In this document: one piece after another, positions 1 through 6,863 of the stretch
Position numbering within the stretch: position 1 is the stretch's first letter
How the letters are laid out: the number at the start of each line of letters is the position of its first letter
Assembly: GCA_021796055.1 (NCBI GenBank)
Contig: JAJYOS010000189.1
Location: forward strand, 1-9,310
DNA: 9,310 nt
Reading direction: 5' to 3'
Source of the DNA: Bacteroidota bacterium
GTDB lineage: Bacteria > Bacteroidota > Kryptoniia > Kryptoniales > JAKASW01
Notes under the pieces: model-generated
Database searches by the model: none
Told to the model about the DNA's origin: nothing
The model's input: only the letters and a program-made list of their open reading frames with translations
Made by a program: the position numbers and the translations under genes

Positions 1-600
1 GAGGGAACTGGCAGTGTGACGGGACCTGCTCGTGCAATACTTTCAGGCGAGCGAGTCTCGTTGAATTTTATGCAGCGGATGTCGGGGGTCGCCACCGCGG
101 CGCGCCGCTTCGTCGAAGCCGTCGCCGGGACGAAGGCGGTGATTCTCGACACCAGGAAGACCGCACCCGGACTAAGAGCGGTCGATAAGATGGCGGTGAA
201 AATCGGCGGCGCCTCGAACCACCGGGCCGGACTTTACGATATGGTTCTTATAAAGGATAATCATATCGCCGAAGCCGGGGGAATCAAGGAAGCTGTCCGG
301 GGAGTAAGGTCGAAGATCTCCGCTGATATCAAGATAGAAGTCGAAGTCAGGTCCATTCGGGAACTTCAGGAAGTTATCGAGCTCGGAGTGGACCGCGTGT
401 TGCTCGACAATATGGATACAAACACGATCCGAAAGGCGGTCAAGCTGGTTGGAGGCAGGGTTCCGCTCGAGGCTTCGGGCAACATGAACCTTCGCAGGGT
501 CGCAGCCGTAGCCGCGACCGGAGTAGATTTTATTTCCGTCGGCGCGCTCACGCATTCGGTAACTGCCATGGACATAAGCTTAATGATAGACAAGAAATAG
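1..600 (+). CDS. nadC: Nicotinate-nucleotide pyrophosphorylase (quinolinate phosphoribosyltransferase), 5'-partial
   Basis: NadC catalyses the last step of de novo NAD synthesis in the cytoplasm: quinolinate plus PRPP gives nicotinate mononucleotide, CO2 and pyrophosphate. The reading frame is open from base 1, where a GTG at 16 is internal, and it ends with TAG at 598-600. The 199 visible residues compare with about 280-290 for the family, so roughly the N-terminal third is outside the window. Visible signatures in order are SGERVSLNF (substrate-domain edge), LDTRKTAPGLR (the TRK basic residues that contact quinolinate), KIGGASNHRAGL (the NHR motif), LIKDNH (active-site lysine), EVEV, LLDNM, EASGNMNL and ISVGALTHS (phosphate-binding end of the barrel). 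The family usually has GGG where this has GGA, which is a mild change. nadA starts 13 bases downstream, so co-transcription is likely. Identity is secure; only the start is unknown. Confidence 0.97.
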   Translation, partial: EGTGSVTGPARAILSGERVSLNFMQRMSGVATAARRFVEAVAGTKAVILDTRKTAPGLRAVDKMAVKIGGASNHRAGLYDMVLIKDNHIAEAGGIKEAVRGVRSKISADIKIEVEVRSIRELQEVIELGVDRVLLDNMDTNTIRKAVKLVGGRVPLEASGNMNLRRVAAVAATGVDFISVGALTHSVTAMDISLMIDKK

Positions 601-613
601 CGGAATCTGCAGA

Positions 614-1639
614 ATGACTATACAGGAAATGTATCTGAAAATGAAGGAGAAGTTGAGGGATGTGGTGCCAGATCCCGAACTTAGGATTAAAGCCGAGCTG
701 GCTTACGAGATAAACAGGCTGAAAGCCGAACGCAATGCCGTCATCCTCGGACACAACTACATGGAACCTGCGCTCTACTACTCTATCCCGGATTTTGTCG
801 GCGATTCGCTGGAGCTATCCAGGAAGGCGGCGCAGACCGACAAGGATATCATAATATTCTGCGGTGTGCGTTTTATGGCCGAAACCGCGAAGATACTGAA
901 TCCCGCTAAGACGGTCTTGCTTCCTTCGGAGAAGGCAGGTTGTTCACTGGCTGCCAGCATAACCGCCGCCGACGTTCGGAATCTGAGAGCGCAATTCCCC
1001 GGCGTGCCTGTCGTTACTTACGTGAATACTTACGCAGATGTGAAAGCGGAATCGGATGTATGCTGCACGTCGAGCAATGCCGCAGCCGTCGTGAAATCGC
1101 TTGGAAGCGATGTCGTCATTTTCCTGCCGGACGAATACCTTGCGAGGAATGTCGCGGCGGAGACCGGCAAGAGAATAATCTTTCCGCGAAAAGGTGGGGC
1201 CGACGTTCAGGCGGATTTCCAGCTTGTCGGATGGGAGGGACGCTGTGAAGTGCACGAGAAATTCACCGTAGATGACATCGTGAACGTACGGAAGCAGTTC
1301 CCGGATGTCCTCGTCCTTGCACATCCCGAGTGCAGCCCCGAAGTTGTCGAAGCTTCCGATTTTTCCGGAAGCACGACGGCCATGGAGAGATTCGTCAGAG
1401 AATCGAAGGCCCCGAGATATCTTTTGTTGACGGAATGCGCGATGGGTGACAACGTCGCAGCTGCCAACCCTGACAAAGAAATGCTTCGTCTCTGTAACAT
1501 CCGTTGTCCGCACATGAATCAGATTACGCTGGAGGATACTCTCGAGGCCCTCCGGAAGACACGATATGTCATAGAGGTCCCGGAAGATGTGAGAGTGAAA
1601 GCTGCCCGTGCGGTTGAGCGGATGATCGCAATCGGCTGA
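614..1639 (+). CDS. nadA: Quinolinate synthase NadA
   Basis: NadA is a [4Fe-4S] enzyme that condenses iminosuccinate (from NadB) with dihydroxyacetone phosphate to give quinolinate, the substrate of NadC. The 341-residue length fits the longer bacterial NadA type. Visible motifs are LGHNYMEP (45-52), DFVGDSLELSR (60-70), FCGVRFMAETAK (82-93), PSEKAGCSLA with C110, VTYVNTYADVKAESD (134-148), FLPDEYL (170-176), GRCEVHEKF with C211, VLAHPEC (234-240), SGSTTAM, LLTECAM (271-277) and CPHM with C298 near the C-terminus. By position, C110, C211 and C298 are the expected three cluster ligands; this assignment comes from family knowledge. An extra cysteine, C294, sits four residues before C298. The ATG at 614 lies 13 bases after the nadC stop, and no strong Shine-Dalgarno is visible. 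In-frame ATGs at 629 and 641 are possible but would trim the usual N-terminal helix. nadB follows. Confidence 0.97.
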   Translation: MTIQEMYLKMKEKLRDVVPDPELRIKAELAYEINRLKAERNAVILGHNYMEPALYYSIPDFVGDSLELSRKAAQTDKDIIIFCGVRFMAETAKILNPAKTVLLPSEKAGCSLAASITAADVRNLRAQFPGVPVVTYVNTYADVKAESDVCCTSSNAAAVVKSLGSDVVIFLPDEYLARNVAAETGKRIIFPRKGGADVQADFQLVGWEGRCEVHEKFTVDDIVNVRKQFPDVLVLAHPECSPEVVEASDFSGSTTAMERFVRESKAPRYLLLTECAMGDNVAAANPDKEMLRLCNIRCPHMNQITLEDTLEALRKTRYVIEVPEDVRVKAARAVERMIAIG

Positions 1640-1691
1640 GAGATGGTCCTGATTTCAGCGTCCAGAAAATTGTCGGAGAATTGATTTTAGA

Positions 1692-3278
1692 ATGACCAAG
1701 GAGCCGCCGGACCATTCCGGTTTCGAGACGGATGTACTTATCATCGGGAGTGGAATAGCCGGTGCTGTCGCAGCGCTTCAGCTTGCCGATTCCGGATTTC
1801 ACGTAACCCTCGTAACGCGTTCACATAAAGCAGAAGAGTCAAACACTTTCTACGCTCAGGGCGGCATAGTGTATACCGCGCACGAGGACTCCAGTGAGCT
1901 GCTGACCGAAGACATACTGCGTGCCGGGGCAGGCTACTGCAACCTAAAAGCGGTGCAGATTCTTGCCGAAGAAGGTCCGAGGCTCGCGCGAGAAATACTC
2001 ATAGAAAAAGTGAAAGTCCCGTTCGACCGCTCGGAGAACGACGAGCTTTCGCTTGTCCGCGAGGGCGGGCATTCGATTAACAGGATAGTCCATGCCACTG
2101 ACGCGACAGGACGTGCGATCGAGATGGCACTCCTTAAATCGCTTGAGGGGCGCGCCAACATCAGCCTGCTTACAGGGCATACCGCAGTGGATCTTCTGAC
2201 GCCCGCACATCACTCCACAGACCGGCTCCGAATCTACGATCCTCTCTCGTGTGTCGGCGCTTACCTGCTCGATCAGGAAAGCGGTTCGGTTGTCAGGTGC
2301 CTGGCTCGGAAAACGATTCTGGCGACCGGTGGAATCGGACAGATTTATCTCCGCACCACAAATCCGTCGGGCGCGAGGGGAGACGGGTTGGCGATGGCAA
2401 ACCGTGCAGGAGCGAGAGTCATAAACAGTGAGTTCGTACAATTTCACCCGACTACTTTCTACCAGCCCAATGCGCCGAGCTTCCTGATTTCTGAAGCCGT
2501 CCGCGGAGCTGGGGCGAAACTCGTCGACGCCGATGGGACGCCGTTTATGGAAAAATATTCGCCAGAATGGAAGGACTTGGCCCCTCGCGACGTCGTATCC
2601 CGCAGCATACACCAGGAGATGCTCTCCAAAGACATCACGAACGTCTACCTGGACCTTCGCTCGTACATTCCTAAGGACAATATCAAGAAATTGTTTCCGT
2701 CGATCAGGGAGCAGTGTATGCTTTACGGCATTGATATCGCGGAGGAACTTGTCCCCGTTGTCCCTGCCGCCCATTATTTTTGCGGAGGCGTCTGGGTCGA
2801 CGCGTGGGGAAGAACTTCGGTCGAATCACTTTACGCTGTCGGCGAAGTGTCGTGCACAGGACTGCACGGTGCTAACAGGCTTGCAAGCACATCGCTCCTC
2901 GAAGGATTGGTGTGGGGCGTTCGCGCCGCCGAAGATATCGGACGAACGGTGAAAATATCTCACGATCCCGCTGATTCTGAAATTCCGCTCTGGGAAGACA
3001 CCGGCACCGAAGACGCTGATCCCGCTCTTATCAGCCAGGATATGAGCGTTCTTAAGCACATAATGTGGAACTACGTCGGGCTCGTGCGCACGACGAGACG
3101 CTTGCGGAGAGCTATCAGCGAGCTTCGGCATCTGGAATCTGAAACAGAAAGTTTCTATAGGGCAGTTCGGCCTACGGACGAGCTGGTAGGATTGAGGAAT
3201 GCAATCAGGACAGGTTTGATAGTTGCACTTGCAGCCTGGGAGAACAAAAACAGCGTCGGCTGTCATTTCAGGGTTTAG
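1692..3278 (+). CDS. nadB: L-aspartate oxidase
   Basis: NadB is a FAD-dependent cytoplasmic flavoenzyme that oxidises L-aspartate to iminosuccinate, the first step of de novo NAD synthesis. It belongs to the succinate dehydrogenase/fumarate reductase flavoprotein family. The product is 528 residues, close to the E. coli enzyme (about 540). The N-terminal Rossmann motif GSGIAG (19-24) binds FAD. Next come NTFYAQGGI (51-59), REGGHS (123-128, E124 matching the E. coli catalytic Glu), ATGGIGQIY (211-219), EFVQFHPTTF (247-256, H252), LAPRDVVSR (296-304, R299), PAAHYFCGG (358-366, H361) and the second FAD-binding stretch GEVSCTGLHGANRLAS (384-399). AQGGI and the active-site layout favour aspartate oxidase over SdhA/FrdA, and adjacency to nadC and nadA supports this. 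The C-terminus is unusual: NSVGCHF replaces the usual ESRGxHY, and the protein ends shortly after it. The ATG at 1692 is the only usable start, since an in-frame TGA lies at 1650. The 52-base gap to nadA shows no terminator, so the genes are probably one operon. Confidence 0.96.
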   Translation: MTKEPPDHSGFETDVLIIGSGIAGAVAALQLADSGFHVTLVTRSHKAEESNTFYAQGGIVYTAHEDSSELLTEDILRAGAGYCNLKAVQILAEEGPRLAREILIEKVKVPFDRSENDELSLVREGGHSINRIVHATDATGRAIEMALLKSLEGRANISLLTGHTAVDLLTPAHHSTDRLRIYDPLSCVGAYLLDQESGSVVRCLARKTILATGGIGQIYLRTTNPSGARGDGLAMANRAGARVINSEFVQFHPTTFYQPNAPSFLISEAVRGAGAKLVDADGTPFMEKYSPEWKDLAPRDVVSRSIHQEMLSKDITNVYLDLRSYIPKDNIKKLFPSIREQCMLYGIDIAEELVPVVPAAHYFCGGVWVDAWGRTSVESLYAVGEVSCTGLHGANRLASTSLLEGLVWGVRAAEDIGRTVKISHDPADSEIPLWEDTGTEDADPALISQDMSVLKHIMWNYVGLVRTTRRLRRAISELRHLESETESFYRAVRPTDELVGLRNAIRTGLIVALAAWENKNSVGCHFRV

Positions 3279-3419
3279 ATAAATTCCGCGGAGGGTAAGC
3301 TTCTTGAGCGGTCGAGAAGCGAGTCGGACTCTTCTGCTGCGGAAATTTTTGTCATAGGGCTCCGCGATGCCTGAGCCGGACAGCTTGGTAAAGCGGACGT
3401 AGAAGTTCAGAGCGGCTGT
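3279..3419. other. Hairpin-rich intergenic spacer between nadB and comEC
   Basis: This 141-base gap has no credible gene. An 11-codon ATG frame at 3367-3402 has no ribosome-binding site and no recognisable content. The left half can fold into adjacent hairpins, listed separately as a possible terminator. The right half (3351-3419) contains no recognisable promoter, and the comEC start has only a weak purine stretch (GAGCGG, 3410-3415) as a ribosome-binding candidate. Confidence 0.6.
3281..3350 (+). terminator. Possible multi-stem terminator after the nad genes
   Basis: Three pairings can be read directly. A 9-pair hairpin has arms 3299-3307 and 3312-3320, with one G-U pair and loop GCGG. A small hairpin is formed by GAGTC (3321-3325) and GACTC (3327-3331). 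An outer closing stem pairs TTCCGC (3284-3289) with GCGGAA (3339-3344), and can be extended by AAA with TTT if one A bulges. The outer stem runs straight into TTTTT at 3346-3350, as expected for an intrinsic terminator. The long interior distance makes this less certain than a simple hairpin. It could instead be a processing site or an attenuating element between the nad genes and comEC. Confidence 0.35.
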
Positions 3420-5792
3420 ATGAGACACTTGCCCGCATTTAAGGCGGCGGTCGCTGCCGCTGCCGGAATAATTTTAGGCAGGTTACTGCCGGGCTATACG
3501 ACTGTCTTCTTTTCTGCAGCGCTGGTGTCTGCGATTGTCACGACCGGCTGGATGATACTCAGGAAAAACAAAGCGGCAAGTGGTGCCGCGGCTGGTGCTT
3601 ATCTGACTCTCCTGACTGTATTCGCTTTCTACATGAGCATCAGCCTGGCATCGCTGGAAGAAGTCCATCCAGGCGATTTCCGGATCTTTGCAGGAACCGT
3701 CGAAGATGTCCCGCGGGACACGTCGAGGCCATCTGTTGTGTTGACCGATTGCTTCGGCTTCGATAAAGGCTGGCGCGAGATAGACGGCGACCTCATATTC
3801 ACTCCTAAAAGAATCCTTCCGTTGAACGTCGGCGACCGTATCATCCTAACGGGTAAGCCCGGTATAGTATCCTCTTCAAAGAATCCCGGAGAATTTAATT
3901 TGCAAACTTTTTACAGGCTTAACGGGATCGCAGGGAGAATTTACCTCGGTAAAGAGGAAGACCTGCTGAGTGTTCAACACAAGAAAGGGTTCGTGTTCTC
4001 GAGAGATGTGGTGGAACCTATCCGGCGAACGATTCGCGACGAGACCAATACTTTCCTAATGGGTGACGAGGCCGCACTAGCCAGGGCGATGGTATTGGGA
4101 GAACGATTCGGAATAAACAAGGAAATAAATGAGCAATTCATCAACTCAGGAACCATTCACATCCTCGCAGTCTCGGGTTTGCACATCGGGTTCCTGACCG
4201 GAATATTGATGACGCTCGCCTCGTTCGCGAGGCTGGCAAGACGATGGCGCTTCTTCGTGATTTCTCCGATCCTCATCATCTATGCATTTGTCGTGGGCCT
4301 TTCTCCGAGCGTCACGCGCGCAGTAATCATGGCAATTGTAGTCCTCTTCGGTCTTTTTCTCCAGAGAAGAAGCCGAATAGTGAACTCGCTCGGCTTTGCC
4401 GCGCTCATCATACTTGTCTTCGCTCCGGCTCAATTGTTCTCGCCCGGTTTTCAATTGTCATTCGCGGCAGTGCTTTCTATTGCCGTTTTTCACGACAGGA
4501 TGTTGTGGCTGATTAGAAAATCTCACCCGGTTTTGGTTTCCAGACCATTACTAAACTCAATAACCTCGGCTCTGGTATTGACGTTCGCAGCGACTCTCGG
4601 GACCGTTCCTCTCACGGCATACTATTTCGACAGGATTTCTCTCGTAGCATTACTCGCAAACTTCTTCATAGTTCCTCTTTCGGGAATTTTCATGGCGCTG
4701 AATTTTACCTTCTTACTGTTCGGTTTGTTCTCGGCCCCGTTAGCCGCCGCGTATGCCGGCGCGACGCACATGATCGGATTCCTTCTTCTGAAAACCAATG
4801 CGGTATTCGGATCTTTGAGTATCAGCACTTTGAGGATAGGGGAGTCAGCCGTACCGTTCGGCATCCTTTATTTTTTCTGGATGATTGCGGTCGTTCGATT
4901 CGGCGGAAATTCGCTTAGGAAAAAGTTTGTCTTCGCGATCCTGCTTGGTGCCGACCTTTTTGTGTTTTCCGGTTTCTTTGTGAACCGCTCTGCGGCGAAG
5001 CTGTATGTTCTGGACGTAGGCCAGGGAGACGCGATATACCTTGAGTTTCCGGACGGCAAGAACATGCTCATCGACTCCGGCGCACGGTTCGGCCGTGTTG
5101 ATGCCGGCGCACGAATCGTCGTTCCGTTCCTCAAGAAAATGGGAATTCGTGAGTTGAATTATTTTGTCGTGACGCATCTCCACAACGACCATGTCGGAGG
5201 GGCAGTGAGTATCCTGAAGGCAGTGAAAGTCAGGAATTTCATTTATCCCGATCAAATTTCACGCTCGGCAACCTGGACAGCAACGCTTGCTGCCGTACAT
5301 GCCCTGAATATTCAGTCAAGGAACGTACTTGCCGGCACGGTACTCGACTCCAGCCTGATCTCCAGGGTTTATGTACTCCATCCAAACAGGCGATACGTCG
5401 GGGAGTCGGGCGAATCGTTCAGGACCAGATACAACAACGGCTCCGTCGTGCTGAAGGTATGTGTCGGCGGAAATAGCGTCATTTTGGCGGGAGACATCGA
5501 ACAACCTGCGGAACGTGGCCTGGTCGAAGTGTATGGTGACTTCCTTTCTTCCGACGTTTTGAAAGCCGGGCATCACGGAAGCAATACAAGCTCATCCCAG
5601 GAATTTCTCGAAAAGGTTGGTCCCGAATTCGCGGTCATCTCCGTTGGCGCCGGTAACCGTTTTGGACATCCCTCCCAGAGTGTACTGGACAGGATGTCCC
5701 TCATGGGAATTGAGGACTGGAGAACCGATTCACTTGGTGCCGCTTACATACGCCTGAGTGCGGACGGGACCGAATTTGTCCATTGGCGTTGA
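3420..5792 (+). CDS. comEC: ComEC/Rec2 family DNA-uptake channel protein
   Basis: ComEC is the inner-membrane channel through which single-stranded DNA enters the cytoplasm during natural transformation. Its C-terminal metallo-hydrolase domain has been proposed to degrade the non-transported strand. The 790-residue product has the complete three-part layout. Hydrophobic segments lie at about 8-24, 27-47 and 60-79, followed by an OB-like DUF4131 region (about 85-180, with VGDRI and NPGEFN). The Competence domain (about 215-490) has many membrane segments and carries the family signature HILAVSGLHIGFL (247-259) and GLSPSVTRA (293-301). The metallo-beta-lactamase-like domain (about 527-785) has LDVGQGDA (531-538), THLHNDH with H586, H588, D590 and H591, AGDIE with D692, GHHGS with H718 and H719, and FGHPS with H750. 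All expected metal ligands are present, so it looks functional. An in-frame TGA at 3372 limits the start, and ATG 3420 is the first candidate after it. Whether this organism is transformable depends on other com and pilus genes outside the window. Confidence 0.95.
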   Translation: MRHLPAFKAAVAAAAGIILGRLLPGYTTVFFSAALVSAIVTTGWMILRKNKAASGAAAGAYLTLLTVFAFYMSISLASLEEVHPGDFRIFAGTVEDVPRDTSRPSVVLTDCFGFDKGWREIDGDLIFTPKRILPLNVGDRIILTGKPGIVSSSKNPGEFNLQTFYRLNGIAGRIYLGKEEDLLSVQHKKGFVFSRDVVEPIRRTIRDETNTFLMGDEAALARAMVLGERFGINKEINEQFINSGTIHILAVSGLHIGFLTGILMTLASFARLARRWRFFVISPILIIYAFVVGLSPSVTRAVIMAIVVLFGLFLQRRSRIVNSLGFAALIILVFAPAQLFSPGFQLSFAAVLSIAVFHDRMLWLIRKSHPVLVSRPLLNSITSALVLTFAATLGTVPLTAYYFDRISLVALLANFFIVPLSGIFMALNFTFLLFGLFSAPLAAAYAGATHMIGFLLLKTNAVFGSLSISTLRIGESAVPFGILYFFWMIAVVRFGGNSLRKKFVFAILLGADLFVFSGFFVNRSAAKLYVLDVGQGDAIYLEFPDGKNMLIDSGARFGRVDAGARIVVPFLKKMGIRELNYFVVTHLHNDHVGGAVSILKAVKVRNFIYPDQISRSATWTATLAAVHALNIQSRNVLAGTVLDSSLISRVYVLHPNRRYVGESGESFRTRYNNGSVVLKVCVGGNSVILAGDIEQPAERGLVEVYGDFLSSDVLKAGHHGSNTSSSQEFLEKVGPEFAVISVGAGNRFGHPSQSVLDRMSLMGIEDWRTDSLGAAYIRLSADGTEFVHWR

Positions 5793-5806
5793 ATTATGTC
5801 CTTCCT

Positions 5807-5828
5807 TGTCCCGTAACTTACGGAGACA
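5807..5828 (+). terminator. Hairpin downstream of comEC, weak terminator candidate
   Basis: TGTC-CCGTA (5807-5815) pairs with TACGG-A-GACA (5819-5828). This gives nine pairs with one bulged A at 5824 and a three-base loop. It lies 15 bases after the comEC stop, which suits a 3' end. No T-run follows, so it is not a classical intrinsic terminator; it may protect the mRNA 3' end or be fortuitous. Confidence 0.25.
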
Positions 5829-5863
5829 TTGAATGTTATCGCTTCCGCCCCCCTTTCAAAACC

Positions 5864-5891
5864 TTGATTTTTACTGCATGCGGGTTTAAAT
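5864..5891 (+). promoter_or_regulatory. Weak sigma-70-like promoter candidate upstream of uppS
   Basis: TTGATT (5864-5869) resembles a -35 box. TTAAAT (5886-5891), 16 bases downstream, resembles a -10 box in an AT-richer patch. A transcript from here would start near 5897, only about 20-25 bases before the uppS start codon. No Bacteroidota-type TAnnTTTG element was seen at the right place. The match is partial, so this is a candidate only. Confidence 0.25.
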
Positions 5892-5907
5892 TTCACAGCA
5901 AAAAAAT

Positions 5908-5912
5908 GAGGC
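5908..5912 (+). promoter_or_regulatory. Ribosome-binding site that fixes the uppS TTG start
   Basis: GAGGC at 5908-5912, within the purine-rich run GAGGCGGAAAGG, places a Shine-Dalgarno core (GAGG) eight bases before TTG 5920. No ATG or GTG lies in frame between the upstream TAA at 5887 and the first conserved UppS residues, so this site and the TTG define the start. Confidence 0.6.
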
Positions 5913-5919
5913 GGAAAGG

Positions 5920-6702
5920 TTGATCAGACTGAGCTCTGATGATAAGAGCCTGCAGGAAGAACTGAAGAGAAACGGTAGCGTACCTGAACACATCGCAATC
6001 ATCATGGATGGCAATGGCAGGTGGGCCAAGCAGCGCGCTCTACCACGCGTTGCGGGGCACCGGGAAGGCGTGAATTCCGTCCGCGATATTGTCGAAGCCT
6101 GCGGACAGCTCGGAGTGAAGTGCCTGACACTCTACACCTTCTCGACAGAGAACTGGAAACGCCCTGTTCAGGAGGTATCCACTCTGATGAGACTGCTGGT
6201 CAAGGCGCTTCGGGACGAAACCGACAGACTCTATCGAAACAACGTACGCCTCACGGCAATAGGCGACGTCGAGTCTCTGCCGGCGGTGGTACAACGTGAA
6301 CTGAACGATGCGTTGGAGAGGACCCGCCGCAATACCGGTCTGAATCTCAATCTTGCCCTGAGCTACTCCGGCAGACTTGAAATCGTCGAAGCAGCGAGGA
6401 GGATTTCCGCTGACGTTGCAAACGGTAAGCTCAACCTGGACGAAATAAATGAGAGCCTCTTTTCAAGGTACCTGAGTACTGCCGCAATGCCCGACCCGGA
6501 TTTGCTGATAAGAACAAGCGGCGAGTTGCGAATAAGTAATTTCCTGCTTTACCAGTCTGCATACACGGAGATCTATTTTTCGAAGGTGTATTGGCCCGAT
6601 TTTCGCCGGAGACAGCTTTATGAAGCGATAGGCGATTTTCAGAAGCGCGAGCGCAGGTTCGGGCTCGTGAGTGAGCAAGTAAGGCGTCTCCAGACGATTT
6701 GA
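5920..6702 (+). CDS. uppS: Isoprenyl transferase (undecaprenyl diphosphate synthase)
   Basis: UppS is a cis-prenyltransferase that extends farnesyl diphosphate with isopentenyl diphosphate units to the C55 carrier lipid needed for peptidoglycan and O-antigen assembly. The 260-residue product has the expected motifs: IAIIMDGNGRW (25-35, catalytic Asp at 30), GHREG (46-50), TLYTFSTENWKRP (70-82), SYSGRLEIV (148-156), DPDLLIRTSGELR (202-214) and the E227 region (YTEIYF). R208, R214, S216 and E227 correspond to the pyrophosphate and Mg/substrate residues of the E. coli enzyme. SYSGR replaces the more common NYGGR, a mild deviation. Translation appears to start at TTG 5920; an upstream in-frame stop and the absence of ATG make this the only reasonable start. 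Chain length cannot be read from sequence alone, but C55 is the default for single-copy bacterial enzymes. bamA lies 161 bases downstream, giving an envelope-biogenesis neighbourhood. Confidence 0.95.
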   Translation: MIRLSSDDKSLQEELKRNGSVPEHIAIIMDGNGRWAKQRALPRVAGHREGVNSVRDIVEACGQLGVKCLTLYTFSTENWKRPVQEVSTLMRLLVKALRDETDRLYRNNVRLTAIGDVESLPAVVQRELNDALERTRRNTGLNLNLALSYSGRLEIVEAARRISADVANGKLNLDEINESLFSRYLSTAAMPDPDLLIRTSGELRISNFLLYQSAYTEIYFSKVYWPDFRRRQLYEAIGDFQKRERRFGLVSEQVRRLQTI

Positions 6703-6830
6703 CAATTCAACCAAATACAGAGAACGATTTTCACGAGGAAGCAACCGCAGCATCAATTTCTCGTCTAAGGAGGGAAAACGTCCCGCCTCGGGCGATCCGT
6801 CGGACAACAGTATCGTTCGGACACGTTTAA
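6699..6830 (+). CDS. Possible 43-residue small ORF overlapping the uppS stop
   Basis: A TTG at 6699 overlaps the uppS TGA (6700-6702) by the sequence TTGA, a layout typical of translational coupling. The frame stays open for 43 codons to TAA at 6830. The peptide begins acidic (MTIQPNTENDFHEE) and ends basic (RRENVPPRAIRRTT). I do not recognise it, and it has no evident signal peptide or membrane segment. Against it: no Shine-Dalgarno precedes the TTG, and G or C at the third codon position is only 18 of 43 by my count, which gives no coding signal. It may be chance openness in a structured spacer. It is in the same frame as bamA but is separated from it by its own stop. Confidence 0.2.
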   Translation: MTIQPNTENDFHEEATAASISRLRRENVPPRAIRRTTVSFGHV

Positions 6831-6863
6831 GCTGATGTTTATTCCGGAAAGAATCTGATAAGG
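6703..6863 (+). promoter_or_regulatory. Structured spacer / putative bamA leader with an orphan Shine-Dalgarno
   Basis: The 161 bases between uppS and bamA contain a stem of CGAGGAA (6734-6740) with TTTCTCG (6757-6763, one G-U). A tighter hairpin follows, with arms 6768-6775 and 6781-6788 (seven pairs, one A-G mismatch, five-base loop), then TCCG-T-CGGA (6796-6804) and the palindrome TTCCGGAA (6842-6849). AAGGAGG at 6767-6773 is a perfect Shine-Dalgarno, but no ATG, GTG or TTG follows at a usable distance, and it lies in the arm of the second hairpin. No convincing promoter was found. Leader function is inferred; chance pairing is possible. Confidence 0.3.

Larger units (their letters stand above)
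5793..5919. other. Intergenic spacer between comEC and uppS
   Basis: This 127-base gap has no gene. It holds a hairpin just after comEC, a C-rich tract (six C at 5848-5853), a weak promoter candidate and the uppS ribosome-binding region. A 5-codon ATG frame at 5906-5923 overlaps the uppS start but has no ribosome-binding site of its own. Confidence 0.6.

Noticed and set aside
1944..2774. Long open frame on the minus strand (276 codons) across nadB
   Set aside because: It lies wholly opposite the strongly supported nadB and its translation has no recognisable motifs. It is a codon-bias shadow, as are the other antisense frames opposite nadA, comEC, uppS and bamA.
3276..3298. Possible frameshift at the nadB stop (another frame continues a few residues beyond HFRV)
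   Set aside because: The alternative frame adds only about six residues that do not match the family tail, so the stop is taken as real.
3367..3402. 11-codon ATG frame in the nadB-comEC spacer
   Set aside because: It has no Shine-Dalgarno sequence and is too short to show coding bias, so nothing supports translation.
3371..3425. tRNA-like fragment (D-arm-like AGCTTGGTAAAGC and a GTTC downstream)
   Set aside because: No acceptor stem or anticodon stem-loop can be built at correct distances, so the resemblance is superficial.
2826..3428. Minus-strand 200-codon frame reaching across the nadB-comEC spacer
   Set aside because: Most of it is opposite nadB, the spacer part is hairpin-rich, and no domain or ribosome-binding site is visible.
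5906..5923. 5-codon ATG frame whose TGA overlaps the uppS TTG, as a coupling uORF
   Set aside because: It has no ribosome-binding site upstream, only A-rich sequence, and its codons are the uppS Shine-Dalgarno itself.
6699..6728. TTGACA at the uppS end as a -35 box for bamA
   Set aside because: The best -10 match at a suitable spacing (AACGAT, 18 bases on) agrees at only three of six positions.
6835..6858. ATG 6835 as an upstream start for bamA
   Set aside because: It is out of frame with bamA and closes after seven codons.
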